From Anarhynchus alexandrinus (lineage: Eukaryota > Chordata > Aves > Charadriiformes > Charadriidae), in contig VUYV01000124.1 in NCBI GenBank assembly GCA_008711295.1, positions 2,029,715-2,093,714 of the forward strand: DNA of 64,000 nucleotides, written 5' to 3'. Below the pieces are notes generated by a model. It was not told the origin of the DNA, did no database searches, and was given only the letters and a program-made list of their open reading frames with translations. Shown here one piece after another: positions 10,418 through 23,400 of this stretch (position 1 is its first letter; each line of letters starts with the position of its first letter). The position numbers and the translations under genes were made by a program.

Positions 10418-12597
10418 AAGCCTGTGAAATACATGTGTAGTGTTACGTGCATCCTGTATTCCTTGGTGCCTTCTATCTCACATGCCTCCTTGCCTAGGGC
10501 CTGAGGTTGGTTTTTTGGAGGGAACTACTGGTTGTAGTTTTCAGTATTGTAGTGTTCTTCATCACACATCAGATCAAATACCAGCACAGTAAACATTTCA
10601 TGTCCTCTCATTTACTGATGTGCGTACACCCCTGTGGAAAGAAGTGCGCTATCACTGGCTCTCTTTGTCTCTCGATTAGAATTCCGCCCCTACCCCATCT
10701 TTATCAGTTATTAATTCTTGTTACCATAATACTTGGGGGCTTAAGACAGAAACCAATACACGTTTTAGGTGTGCTTTGACCTAAAATGTTTCCAAGCTAG
10801 AAGTATAAGACACAACTGGGAGAAGTTAAAGCGGAGGTTGGCAGGAAATAGTGAATAAAAGAGTGAAATTATCCTTCTTAATGCAGACAGAGGGATATTA
10901 GCTGCTTGGTAATATCTTGGCATCATAGGTAAGTAATTTGGGGAATGTGTAGTTACTTAATTTCTGGTTGGTTTGTTTTATTTTACCCTGAACTACCTCA
11001 TTTGTAGAGATGGAATGGGAAGAAAGCATAAGTTACGGTAAGAATTGCTCTAGGTAGGCAGTTGATGCTGGAATGATGGGAGGACAGAGGCTTGTATTTG
11101 GCTCTGACATGCAAACTCCTGATGGAAAAATAAAGCCGGCAATTCAGTCTTATAGATTAATATTATACTTGCTTTTACTATGTAGGTCTCCAAAATAAAT
11201 GATAAAAGACAAGTCAGGGCATTTTTCTTGATGGCTTCCGACCTGTGGAAGAGCTGATTGTCCATAGACCAAAAGGTGGTGATTTCATATTGGTCACTAC
11301 TGCTTTTAAAAGTGGAAAAACAGATTTTTGTAAATTTCATGTGCTCTTAAAGTGGACCTACACACAATCCCGATTGTTTCCCTGTATTTGCAGTATTGTT
11401 TTCCTAGCATATCGGATCCTAATACAGTCCTTATTGTACTTGAATGCTAATAATGTGCAGACAGCCCAATGTGGCTAATATTGAGAAACCATGACACACT
11501 TCTAGTGTGTAGTGCAGTGGATTTCTAAGCTCAGCTTGAAGTGGGCTACTGTTAGGCCTGTAGCTGATGGGTCAGATGGGTGCACAGCTAGCAAAAGGGT
11601 GCTTAGAACAAATTTGCAGGAGGAATGCCAAAGTTTTATTTGCTTAAAATAAATTATTTGAAAAACAACTGTGTTGGGGCGGGGAAAGGGAAGGGCCTTT
11701 ATTATTCAGAAATGCTTTTCTACGATCTTGTCCATGCTCAAATTTTAGCTGGCAGGATAGCTGGTGAGAACCTACATTGTGTTCAAAAGTTGCTGGCTGA
11801 AACCCCAACGTAAGACCAGAATAATGCATTTTTATGTATGCTATTTCAAAGTGATTGACACTGTCTCCTTGTTCTACCTTGATTGTTCTAATTTAGCATT
11901 TTCTCAAGAACAGATGTTGAGATTGGATAATGCTGACTTTGTTGTCTTGAAGGGAGATATATGGGTCTGAGAAAGAAACATTGTTCTAGCCCTGTCCTGA
12001 TGCTTTTGTGTCTTGCTGTCTTAGCAGTAGAGGTTATAATGGAGCAGGAAGACATGTTAGTGTTTTTCCAAGCTTCATTGAGAAGAATGCTGCTTACAGC
12101 AGATTTCAGTATATAAATGAACAAGTTCTTTGGGAACGCTTGTACTTAGTTTCTCCTCATTGAGTTTCAGAACAAACCTGCCCTCTGATCGGTGTTTGGC
12201 ATAGCTCAGTTGCACACTGAGCTTCTTGAGTCTGACTACATCTGGAGGAGAACTGAGCTTCTTCCTTGGGTTCTTCTGGAATTTGTGGATGTGGCCACTT
12301 CTCAACTTGGGTAATGTGTTTTCTCCCAGGCCCAATCTGTGTCACGAAATGACTTGAGTGATTGCCCAGATATTCATAGTAGGCTTGTTCTTCTGTCTTG
12401 CATGCTTTAGTGAACAGCTCTTACTGCGTCAACAGGGTTAGCATTTGTATATGAATAGGGCAGCTAATACCTCTGAGCTGACTTTTCAGGCTGCATCTCA
12501 AGCAGGTGCTACTGCATCAGTTCTGCCATTGCTCTATTTTCAAGGTTATCTTGACAACCATAACATCCAGAAATCCTAGACTGTAAAGAATAAAGCC

Positions 12598-12611
12598 GGG
12601 GGGGGGGGGGG
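12598..12611. repeat. Poly(G) run of 14
   Basis: Fourteen consecutive G follow AATAAAGCC and precede an A-rich run. The tract is homopolymeric and could form a quadruplex. It is also prone to sequencing length error. Confidence 0.9.
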
Positions 12612-12882
12612 AAGAAAAGAAAGCATAGGAGTGTTTGCCAGTTGAACAGTTTGAGTTTGGCCAGTGCTCTTTGCCAAGAGTAAAATCCATTCTTGTGCAG
12701 CATAGGTCTCTTTGGGGGACGGCTAAGTTTGAAGTGGAGAATATACCTAGTTCCACCTTAAGTCAGTAGGCACCAGTGCCCCTCATATTTGGCAGTTACA
12801 ATAAGAGACCACATAAAGCCAAGAACATCTAGGAGTAAAAGTTCATATTTAGGGCAATTACCTTTCAAGTTAAAAGGCAAGA

Positions 12883-13010
12883 GGCCTCAATTCAAGAAAG
12901 CTCTTCATCACATCCTTAAACATCACTGAAGTCAGTGGAATGTATCTGTGGGTCAAAATGCATGAGACCCCAATTCAGCAAAGCTCTTTTAAATCTAAAT
13001 TGGGGGATTG
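12883..13010. repeat. Possible ancient interspersed repeat with internal direct copies
   Basis: Two similar segments, 12883-12908 and 12966-12990, both read CAATTCA followed by AAAGCTCTT after a short spacer. Between them lies CACTGAAGTCAGTGG. The second copy starts with CCCCAATT and is followed by AATTGGGG, a short inverted pair. The wording resembles amniote palindromic DNA-transposon repeats that I recall, but the family is not certain. Confidence 0.4.
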
Positions 13011-14666
13011 TCCTGTAGAGATTAATGGTGGAGGACCAGGCTCTGTGCTTGGATTGTCAGAGGAAAGAGTCAATTTACCTGAGGAAAGAGTTCCTTCACA
13101 AGCCTCTGAGTAAATGCTGGGTTTATTGCTGACTCTTGTGGCCTTTCCATGACTGCATATGCCATGCCTATTTGACTGCTAATTCTTACCGTAAACGGGG
13201 TAAGCTTTGAGAATGTTTTCTGACACAGGAGGAAAGTTCAACGACTTCTGCATTAGCAGATTGCTAGCTGTAAAGAGACCCTAAGTGGTGCATGGAGGTT
13301 GTATGTGCAAATGTCAGCTTAACCTGAGGCCTTTTCTCAGGTGTTTTTTCTCATTTCCAAAATGCATCCCTCCAGGCTGGTGAATAGACCTGACAAGTTC
13401 AGCAGTGATCAACATCCACCACTGTTGCTAGAGTTCATGGGTTCTTGTTTGTCAGCTGTTGGCGCAGCGCTTCGTGCTGGTATATATGATTTCTTTGTCA
13501 TAAATTCAGGACAAGCTGGAAATATCTGAGATATTTTGCCTGACTTAAGTTGAGAGGCTTATACGGAGTGGGCAGGGCAACAGTGGTGGAAAAATCAGGG
13601 AAAATACCTGTGCTTTTAACAATGTCTCTTCTGTGGCTTTGAAAGTCCAAGAGTTTCTCAGCCAGAGAATGTATTTCCCTCCTCCTTTTTATAAGCTACT
13701 TCTTTCTTTTGCCTTATTAATTGTGGATCTGCTCCTGCTTCTATTTAAAGCCAGATGCAAAAATCAGTGACCTGACTTTCCTAGGTACAATGTTGTAAAT
13801 CTGAAGAACCAGGTGAGTAGATTACTCTAGTGTAAGATCATGCCCCCATGTCTGTTCTTTTGAGATATGGGATAGTTCCTGCTTGTGTTGAAATCACTGT
13901 GTGGAGGGTGTTGGCTACTTCATAAGGAACTCTGCAGGACTGGGATTCATCTTACAACTTAAGTATTTCAGTCTGGTTTTGGAGACCTCTGTATGTCTTC
14001 TCTTCTGTTCGTGGTGTTCAAAAGTCTGTTGCTATGGAAGTGGCACCTGAAGGTATGTTTTGCCCGAAGAACCTGCAATGAAGCAGTTACAGTAGCAAAT
14101 GGTAACGTACCCCAGAGTTGAGTAAAATAACAGAGGCCACCAAGTTTTTCTTGTTTGTGTGATGAAATGTTGTCAAATTAAGTGATTTGTTGGAGCCTTC
14201 CTTTAACTTCTGTACACCAGTAAGCTTAGAGGAAAAGAAGATTGCATTATTTTTTAAAAAGCTTTATTTGTGACCCGGACTTGTTGCCTCTGACCCTCTT
14301 GGGCTTAAATAGTTAAATTATATTAATGTCCAGTTTGTTTCACTGTAGGTAACACATCAACTGAATACTCTTGTGCATAATCTACTGTATCTTTCCTCTG
14401 TTCTGTGTCAATGTATTATGTGTATTTGGATTACAGTTCTTTTTTGTATTAAATTATTTTATGTTATAGAACAATATTTAAGTGAAGCAAAGAGCTAATG
14501 AAAGTTGTTGGCGTTTTGGGATTTCTTTTCTCTTTGCTCTTTTTTTGGATGTACTGTAAATTGTAAACCAAGGATGCCAAGCAGGCTTGGTTCAATGGCT
14601 AAAATTATTGTATTACAGTGTAATGCTGATCTAGGCCTTGTCTCAACACTAGAGCACACAGACTTG

Positions 14667-14672
14667 AATAAA
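14667..14672 (+). promoter_or_regulatory. MAP3K9: Candidate distal poly(A) signal for MAP3K9
   Basis: This AATAAA hexamer is followed by A/T-rich and then T/G-containing sequence (ACTGTTATAAAAGTGACC, then GTCTTTAGG). It is the last of the AATAAA cluster downstream of the stop, and upstream sequence (14240-14660) is AT-rich and UTR-like. This is inference only; any of the earlier hexamers may be used. Confidence 0.25.
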
Positions 14673-15250
14673 ACTGTTATAAAAGTGACCGTCTTTAGGC
14701 CTTGAGTTCTTGGGATTGCGCTTCAAATAATTTTGAGCAGGTATTTAGATTAGCGGTGGCATTACCTTGCTCTGAGGAACTCAGAATTTTTCCCAGGGCC
14801 ACAAGAAGTTTATTTTTCTTTGCTAGGCACCTCGGTCCTGATCAGCTATTCCAGCTCTGGCTCTACCACAGCGTTTTTGAAATGTGTTTTTGCAAAACCC
14901 CAGACAGCTTAGTATCAGTCTTGGCACACAGTACCTGTCTGCTAACCCCCTTCTGGCTTTTCTCTGAACAGGGTAATTAATTGCATACCATTTTTGTTAA
15001 GGTTAATATTTCTGTTCTGTTAGCTTAAGATTTTTCTACTCTTTATTTAGTATCCCAGCCAGAATGTGGATCTGGAGCTAATGCAGTAACATGTTTTGTG
15101 CGTGATGACATTTAACAGATGGTTTAGATTCACTTCCGATGCTGTGCCTTTGTCTCTGCCACATCATTCAGTGAGACACAGTTGCTTGAACAAGGATCTT
15201 TCCAAGCTGTCTTTCATCTACTGTTGGTGTGAAAGCCAGAACACCACGGT

Positions 15251-15290
15251 TTTGATTCCTAGGTTGTGTGTTTGATTCCTAGGTAGTGCC
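15251..15290. repeat. 20-bp tandem duplication
   Basis: Two adjacent 20-base units, both starting TTTGATTCCTAGGT, differ at about three positions near their ends. This is a small local duplication with no coding context. Confidence 0.85.
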
Positions 15291-15685
15291 TTTGCTCTTC
15301 TCTGCCACCAAGCCATCATTTCACATTTCTCTGCTTTAAGAAATGTAGCTGCACCGATGAAGGACTACGCAGTACAAGAACTTAAGTTTCATAATTTCCT
15401 TTGAAAAGAAATTTTTCTCTAATGTCGTTACATGCAAGAAATCCTACACCCTTCCAGTGGATACGGAGACTGAACGATGCATAGGTAGAGTGTCATTAGT
15501 CATATATTCCATTCAAACTGCTGTAGTGATGGGGGGGTTTGTGACAGGCTGGGAGGGGAAGAGAGTGGATGGGCAGTCAATTAAGTTTAGTTAGAAATAA
15601 TGGCGTGCAAAATGAGTGGCCGTTTCACTTGTTCTAACGAAAGGTGTCTTGCAATGGGTTATCTTTCAAACTCTTTCCTCTCCCT

Positions 15686-15695
15686 CCCCCCCCCC
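15686..15695. repeat. Poly(C) run
   Basis: Ten consecutive C follow TCCCT in a pyrimidine-rich stretch. It is a simple homopolymer. Confidence 0.85.
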
Positions 15696-17432
15696 ACCAA
15701 ATCCTGAATGCCTCAAACTAAAACAAATATTTTATTTCTACCTTCTGTAATATTTTGCAGAGTAGGATTCTGTTCTAAAAGAATCAGATTTTCTATGTCA
15801 GTTTACTCACCTGTCACAACCATGAGGTTGCCATAATGTTCAAGCTGGCATCATCAGGAGCAAAAATCTTGATGCACCATGGCAGATAAGTTTCTGCCAG
15901 TGAGTGCAGCCTGTGTAGAAAATGGCAGGAACAGAAGGCGCTAGGGCTGAACATAAAAATAAAACTTCAGGTTTTCGAAGCAGAAGAATCTAACCACTTC
16001 TAGCAGAGAGGGAGTATCCTAAATGAAAGCTGCCAGGGTCAGCATGGGTACAGAATAAACACCCCAGCAGATGTTTTAGGCTGTGTGGTTTTTCAGTTGT
16101 TGGTGTGTAGGCAAGGGTTGGGTACACAAATTATACAGCACAAACCTTAACATAGGCCTTCTGCTGTAAATATGCTCAAATGAGGAAATCATTATGTGTT
16201 AACATTATGATGTTCCTCAGATGGCGTGTGCTGGAATAGCACATGCAAGCGGTGCTCTGAAAGCCCACTGCGTACCTTGATGTCACTTCTGATGGCCTTC
16301 CATGGCTAAGCACATCAAGCGGAAAGAGCCCAGACATCCCTATGTAATGCAGTTGCAGCTCATATGATAAATTAATCGGTTGTTTCTAGAGAAATTTTGA
16401 CATGATTGGCCCTTCTTACATGGAAGAAAAGGGAGAGGCTGTCCCACTAAAGCTTGGCTTTGCAAAAACCTAATTAATTGTAGGATGAGAGGTTTGCAGG
16501 CAGATTACTGTCAGGCTCAAGGAGACTAGGCCTTAGAGAAAAAAAATGGCGGAGTGAACCTGGCAACAACAAACATTGGAGCATCTTTACAAGGGTTAAC
16601 AAGCTTTATCTTCATGCTTGGACACAAAGGACTCTACTGTTTGCTGAGGAAACAATTGCGACTAAGGATGAGCAAAGCTGTGGGGCTTTCAAGTAGACTT
16701 CAACATGTTTGTGGCTCTTTAGTGCTTAATCTGAAACCTTATTAAATAGCATGTGATTTACTTTCTGTTAAGTCCTCATTCATTTAACAAAGAACAAATC
16801 CAAGTGGAATGAAAAGAGGCAGGATCAACCGATAGCGCTCCAACACAAAGTAGAACAAAACCATAATCGCGTTACTAAATATAACCAAAGCCCGTACACT
16901 TCATGCCTGCAAAATTTGCTCTGAAGTTTATTCCTTTCTGCCAAAATCATGCTCTAGCGTTGTCCTGGTTTGAGGTAAAACAGAACCAATTTCCTTTTCA
17001 GTGGCCAGCTCAGCCCAAACCACGTCAGACATCTTAACTTTATTATTAAAACATGGATTTGAATACTCAAAAAAGCATGAATGGGGTTACCCTATCACAA
17101 ATCGCGGACAATATTAAAAGAACCAGCTCTGATGGATGTGAATGTCTTATGCCATTGTGTTCTCCAATGGGACCATGAACCAGTAGTTGGAGAACTGATC
17201 ATTGTACAAAAAGCTTACTATTTTTGCAGCATTTTTTGTGACCTTCCTGCAGTTGTGTCTGGCTCTTCAGTTTTTTTCTACAGATACCGCTGATTTCTAT
17301 GACCAGATCTTGCAGGACCCGGTTAGAGGTAAGAGGATCTTCTAAGCTGGTGTGTGTTCTAAAGGAGAGTTGTCCTTGATATGGCTTGTGATGGTGACTT
17401 GTGACTTGAGAAACTGGGGCAAAGGAAGAGTT

Positions 17433-17450
17433 GGGGGGGAGGAGGGGGGG
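17433..17450. repeat. G-rich purine tract
   Basis: GGGGGGG, AGGA and GGGGGGG follow one another with nothing else between. It is a polypurine tract with potential for quadruplex formation and has no coding context. Confidence 0.8.
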
Positions 17451-20400
17451 AGATGGTTCCTTTATGCTTGTCTACCTGCAGAAGAGAAGGGATGGGAGGA
17501 ACAGGAACCAGCACTGAGGAGAATGTGGGTCAGAGCTTTGCTGGGATGCTACGGGAAATACAGAGAAACCAGCAGAGTTGCTATGGAAGAGGAAATACCC
17601 TGGCTGGTATCTGATGATGCAGCTGGTTTCCACCAGAAAAACAGAACTTGGGGTGCTAACTTCCCATTGCTCTTGTCCCAAAGACCTTCACATTCAGCAC
17701 AATTTCCTTTTCATCCTTATCCTAAGACACAGCCCTCGCTCTTCACAGGGGCTCTGCCCATCTCCAGCATTACCCTCACTCAGTTCAAATTTCCCATCTT
17801 CCACCCTGTCCAAAGCTTCTGCTCCCAGAGCCCTCCTTAAGGAGCCTTCTAGGTCCCTTGCTTTAAAGTCTCTGTACTTGCCTCTGCCGTGCCAGCCTCT
17901 CCTTGAGGGTGACTGGTAAACTACTCTGATGTTAATGTGTTGCAGCATCTGTGGAGAAGAGTCCAGTTCCTGCTCTGCTGGCGTAGAAAAGCAAGCCAAC
18001 CTTGAAATACTGGTCTGCTCAGAGGGATTTTTTGAAGCCAGCGAAAAGGTTTCTGAGAAAGACCAAACCTAGGGTTTTCACACCCTATCTGGTGTGAAAA
18101 AAGAGGTAGAATTTACATGTGTCTCTGGTTTTGGGGGTAGAAAGAGCAGGGTAAATGACTGGAGTGACAAGAAGCAAGTACAGCAGCAATGAGCGATGCC
18201 CCATCATCAGCTTCAGGTCTCAGCCCCTGCCAAACTGAGGGAGAACCTTGCCTCTACAGCCCCAGTTATCTCGCTGCATCTTCTTCCAAACAAGCAAGTG
18301 TGAGTGGTGTCTCTGGGCAGGACGAGCCTCTCAGGCACGCTCTGGAGCACAGCTGTAATTTCTGCTACTTTTGCATTTGTTATTTCTGGGGCGGTTTCAG
18401 GACCATCTCAAGTCAGCGCTGAAAGGACTTCTAAATCCAGACCTGCTCAAGGCAAAACCAAATTCCCTCCTTAGGATGCACTGCACCAGTGATGTTGCTA
18501 ACACATGAGCAAAACTTCCAGGTATATATACATATCTTTATTTAAAAACTTTATTCTACCCAGCTAGTAAAACCATTCATGTAGTCACACAGAAAGTGAA
18601 GGTTTTCTGAAGAGCCTGTTTATGCCATTACTGCTGGTGGCAATTATCTTCAGTGGTGTCGAGGTTATATGCGTAACGTTTTGGTTTCCTCAATTAAGTT
18701 TTTACGTCAAGGAGCAGCAACATCAAGTGCTGCTCTGTAAGGGAAGATGAGCTGGAGCAAAGGGTGACAGGGGGGCAGTGGTCTCACCCATGCAGTCCCG
18801 GGGTAACTGAGCAGGGTGAGCAGAGCAGGTCTGATGACAGTAACCAGGGCCAGTCACAGTCCAGCGATTGCCAGGCAAGTCCATAGGGAAAAAGGCGGGT
18901 CCAGGGTCAAGCCAGAAAGGCAAGAGCGGGCCTGGGTCAGCAAGGTACCTGGGTAGGCATCGTCACAGTCATAATTTAGCTGAGGCAAGGACCGTGGGCA
19001 AGAAAATGCAGCTACTCAGTGAAACAGCGGAGGCTGTGAGGAGGCCTCTCACAGCTCTTTTTCCCAGCAGCAGCGTCCAAGGCCTCCCAGTTGCATCTCT
19101 CTGGGTTGGCCTTGAGCCCAAGCGGCCAAACCTGTAGAAGGGAGAGAAGAAGTTACAGAGGCTGCTGGGTAGTCGGGGGGGCAGACATCTACTCAGTGAC
19201 AAATCCGTTATAGTTCATCATTATCTTGGTTTGTGTTGGTCTAGCTCTGTAGTCCATCACTGTAATCAAGTGCAGTTAGAGGAAGAGAGGAGGTCCAGGA
19301 CCCAGGAGCTTTCACTACCACTGGGGGTTTCAGACCTCAGCCTTGGCCGAGTCTGGTGGAAGAAGCAGCTCCTGCAGCCGCAGTGCTTAGTGTCTCCAGT
19401 ACAAACAGCTGAGATTAAAAGCCCTTCTCTGCTGGCTTTCTCATCCTCCTCTGTGTGATTTTCCATTTTTATAATCCAAGCTCCCTTTCTGCAATCAGAA
19501 AGCTTTCTCTGGAGCCGTCTGTCATAACTGTTTGCCAACTGATGTCTCACCTGCATGCAATTCTGACATTAGGACCAGGCTGCTCTTGCAGCCACGTGTC
19601 AGCTCTTCTGGCTTAGCCTGAAGTATTTTTCCCTTCACAAATTACATGCACGGTAGAGCATCCCCTTTTTTTTCTCCCTGATTATACACATACCTTTGAG
19701 CAATGCTATTTCAAGCAGTGTCCATCCTTCTCCTCCTGCCTAGAGATATGGATGAGGAATCAGCATGATCTGCTCTTAATTCTGTCTTCAGGGTTCCTCA
19801 GCTTAAACAGCCATCACAAAAAATGTTGCCTACCTCTTGAGCACAAATTCTTTCCCATCCAACTAAACATGGAATAGATTTTTTTTAAAGAATGTTGTTG
19901 GACAGTGCACAACTGAAAGTGTCTGGAGAGGGCAGGAATTTGCTGTAATAACCTGCTACTTATGCAAGTCCTTTCTGGACTTGTATTTACACAGTCTTCA
20001 GGATGTAGATGCTATCTAATATCTCTCCAGCATAACAGGGCTTTTGGGACTAGGCAGGGCCAAGGCAGAAGCTGCCACGAGAGCCTTTGCGCACCAATAA
20101 TAAGTATTGCATGAGCAACCGGTAAGGGTGTTGGTTTTCCTTTTCTCGTCTAGATGGTGCGGTGGTTGGGTAACAGTTGGCAAGTTTTCACGCGAGCTTT
20201 CTAGAATAAGAGCAGAGCTTTGGGACTATGGGGCTAAGGAAATCTGAGGACCTGACCAGCTCTGTGCAACTCCTGGGTTTTTTTTTTTCCTCTCTTCCAA
20301 CGGATAATTCCTCTCGGGGCTGTATGGCACAGCTGAACCGCCTCATTTTGATGCAGTTCTTACCGCTTTGGGCTCCATCTCAGACTGGTGGTCTTAACCT

Positions 20401-23400
20401 TGTGGCAGACCCTTTGTAAACTTACTCTTCTTCGAAGGTTTGAGTGTGCATCGGGATGTTGCCTGTATATACTCTAAACAAAACCAGCTGAGAGCAAGGC
20501 ATGCTGCTCAGCAACGCCCCCTCAGCCTCCCTCTTGTGACTGTGCAAACCATGACTTTAAGTGCCATCACCTAGTCCTATAACTCATCCCATCATTTTCT
20601 CGGCCGACTGAGTCTGGGAGACCTTAGAGCTGGCTGAGCGCTTGGATTCATCTTCCGGATGTTTCCTCCACGGCTCATTACACCCCTCCTTTAACCGCTT
20701 TTAGAATGGGGATATTTATTATCCACAAACCTCTCAGCAGGCCACGGTGCACGATATACCAGATTTTTTTTTTTTAATTTATTTACTCTGTGTGTGGGAG
20801 TAAGCGTGATTTAGATTATGCAAGGCCCTCACCTTTCTTTCAGTTTGTTTTATCTAAAGTGACCGGTTGCTAAATTGACTGAGAGGATAGTTGAGTGTTT
20901 CTCTCGGCAGGTAGTTAAAACAGAAGCTGTTTGGGTTTGTGCCCTGCGGGGTGACTGTGCCCACGGAGGGGTAGACCTCTCTGCTGGCATCCCCAAGGCT
21001 TTTGCAGGTGCTGCCTGCGACCTGCTGGTGGGTCTATTCGCATCCCGCCCGAGGCTTTGGTGGGACAGTGGGTGAAGATGCTGTGGGGTGTCCCTTGGGG
21101 GGGCTGTGCTGCCGGGCAGCCACAGGAGGGAGTGCGGGTGGGTGGCGGTGGGGGGGGACACGCTTCTGCTGCCTTCCCCCTGGCCCCATCCCTTAGGGAG
21201 GGCATCGCTTTTCTTGTCGTTCAAGGACACTTGCCCGGCACCCACCACTGTTATACCCAGGTACCTGGTGGACATGCCTAAGCTTTTCCAAGCAGGCAGG
21301 GGAGCAGAAAAGCAGCAGGACTTGGCCAGAGGCACTCAGTGACCCTGAAACAGAGCCCTTGCCTTAATCACTCTTCTTGGGTACGAGTGCACATCGCCAC
21401 GCTTGCGAGCAGTGCGGAGCCCTCGACAAGTGCAGCACACCTGCGTGTTGCCTTTGCTTGCTCTTGCCTGTGTGTGGGATAGCACACGCGTGTGTGTGGT
21501 GCTCTTAGTCCATGGGGTGTACTCTCGGGGCGTCGCTGTTAGCCACAGGTTGGCCCCCATGGCACCGATGCTCCCTCTGTGTGTCTGGAGCTCTCTATCC
21601 CGACCTCAGTTCTAACCAGGAAAACAATGAATCGGGAAGTCACTCTGGAGCCCACAGCTGGGTGGGTGTAGGTGTGCAGGGGGGCTTGCTGCCTAGCCAC
21701 AGGTCAATCAGAAATCCACAAATTCTTCTTGGCATTCTGCTCCGTGTCAGTCTGACACCGACCTCTTATGCCTCAAAGACCTCATTCATCCTTGCTTACA
21801 GGTGGGTCCCTACCTTTGGCTTTTAATACAGCTCAGTGACTGTGCCATGTATCTCTTCTGCGACAGGAACGAACAAAGTATTCATCTAGGTCCTGGCATC
21901 AGGCTGGAGTTTGAGGGACATGTATTATATGTGGAGTTAAAGGGACAGCCAAAATACATAGATCTGAATGTGCAAGGTATATAGGATTCTTCACTAGCTG
22001 TGTTGAAGTGTGGATTAATTTTATCCTCACGACACACTGGGAGAGAGTCAACACTTGATCTCCCTGAAAGTCACCATACGTCCTGGCTAGTTTCCTCCCT
22101 TTCTAGAAGGAAGGGGTTTGGCGAACACGGTGCTGCTGCAGCTGGGAACAGTGCTTAAAATAACACCAAGGCTCCGGCTCAGATTGGTAGCCTCTGGCAG
22201 CTGCACTGTGGATTGCCAGGAAGAAACTGTTTGCGTCCTCAAACTGTAGGGGATGTTCCTACCGGTGCAGAAATATTAATTGCTAAATGCTTTGTGCCAT
22301 GACAGGCTGGTAAGGAGGTGGATTTACCGTAAAAAAAGGCAACCCAGGGTCTAGACAGCAAGTTTACGCTGCTGTGAGGCTGGATGACTCAGGCTGTGAT
22401 GGCTGTGTCCTGCTTAAGAACTTGAAGGACGAAATTTGCTGCAATGACTGTTTCATTTCAGCGCTTTAATGCCCGAGAAAATTTACCACATCTGCGTCTC
22501 AGTGCTGCGCTGTGTCAGTGAGAGGCCAAAAATAAAACAGCTTCTTTTATGGCATGGGCATCAGACAACGTGGCAAAGAAGCCTTGCCCAGCCAGGTCGG
22601 TGGGCTTAGTGTGCTTCAGGTGATGCGGTAACCAGCAGCTGCTCTTAACACCAAGCACTGGGTGGCTACGTGCTGTATGGATTTTGGTTTCCCCTAGTCA
22701 GTCACAACGCAGGAGCTACTACCCCATTGAAGACGTGTTGTACACCTGAAGGATGTTTCATCTGGGGGTTACAAATGCGGCGCTGCACAGACCTGCTCCC
22801 ACACAATGGCGGGGTAACCCTGTGTTAATGGGTTCATTCCCTCCCTGCAAGAAAAGGGCTCCTGCTCCATCCCAGGAGCAGTATGAGGACAGAAACTTCT
22901 CTGTGGGAGCAGGGGACATCTTGTCTGAAGCCTTTCCCTTTGCTGGTAGGTGTGATGGTGGTGGTGGTGGGTTTTAATTACAGCTAATTATGTGCTCTTT
23001 TTACTGCTAGTTGCCATACTGCTGAGCAGAACTGAAGGACGCTGCCCAGACAGGCTGAAGGCATCTATCCCAGGGCTGAAAGCTCCTTATCTCCAGGACT
23101 GTGCAGCAGCTCTGAACAGCAGCAGAAAGTGGATGTGAATACCATAGTGCCCGTCTTGCATAACCTTTCTGGAGCTTGTACTGGAAGACCCTGGGAACAT
23201 GTGTGTATGTTCTTTCCCGTTTTATGGTTTTAGTTATATTCCTTGCCCCGGTCCCTCATCTTTCAGAGCACTCAGCCTTTATTTAAAAATAGATTAAGGG
23301 TTTCTTGCATGATTAGCCAAGAAGCAGTCTCTGATGTGGCTCACTTGGTGCCAGTTCAGTGCAGATGAAGGGGAAGTGGGAAGAACCACACAAGCAGGTG

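Larger units (their letters stand above)
4463..14700 (+). other. MAP3K9: Probable MAP3K9 3' UTR and flank
   Basis: This non-coding, mostly AT-rich sequence follows the MAP3K9 stop. AATAAA hexamers on the plus strand occur at about 6726, 7447, 7970, 9530, 10854, 12589 and 14667. The stretch 14240-14690, ending in AATAAA at 14667-14672, looks like a transcript end, but this is inference. An old CR1 tail, a MIR-like SINE and poly-A/T/G tracts are embedded. No splice-bounded exon or recognisable protein was seen. The longest open frame (9186-9731) begins with TTG and has no family resemblance. The true poly(A) site cannot be fixed from sequence alone. Confidence 0.45.

Noticed and set aside
17352..17840. 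162-codon plus-strand frame in the gene gap
   Set aside because: It has a non-ATG start, a biased G-rich part and no recognised domain. No plausible gene structure surrounds it.
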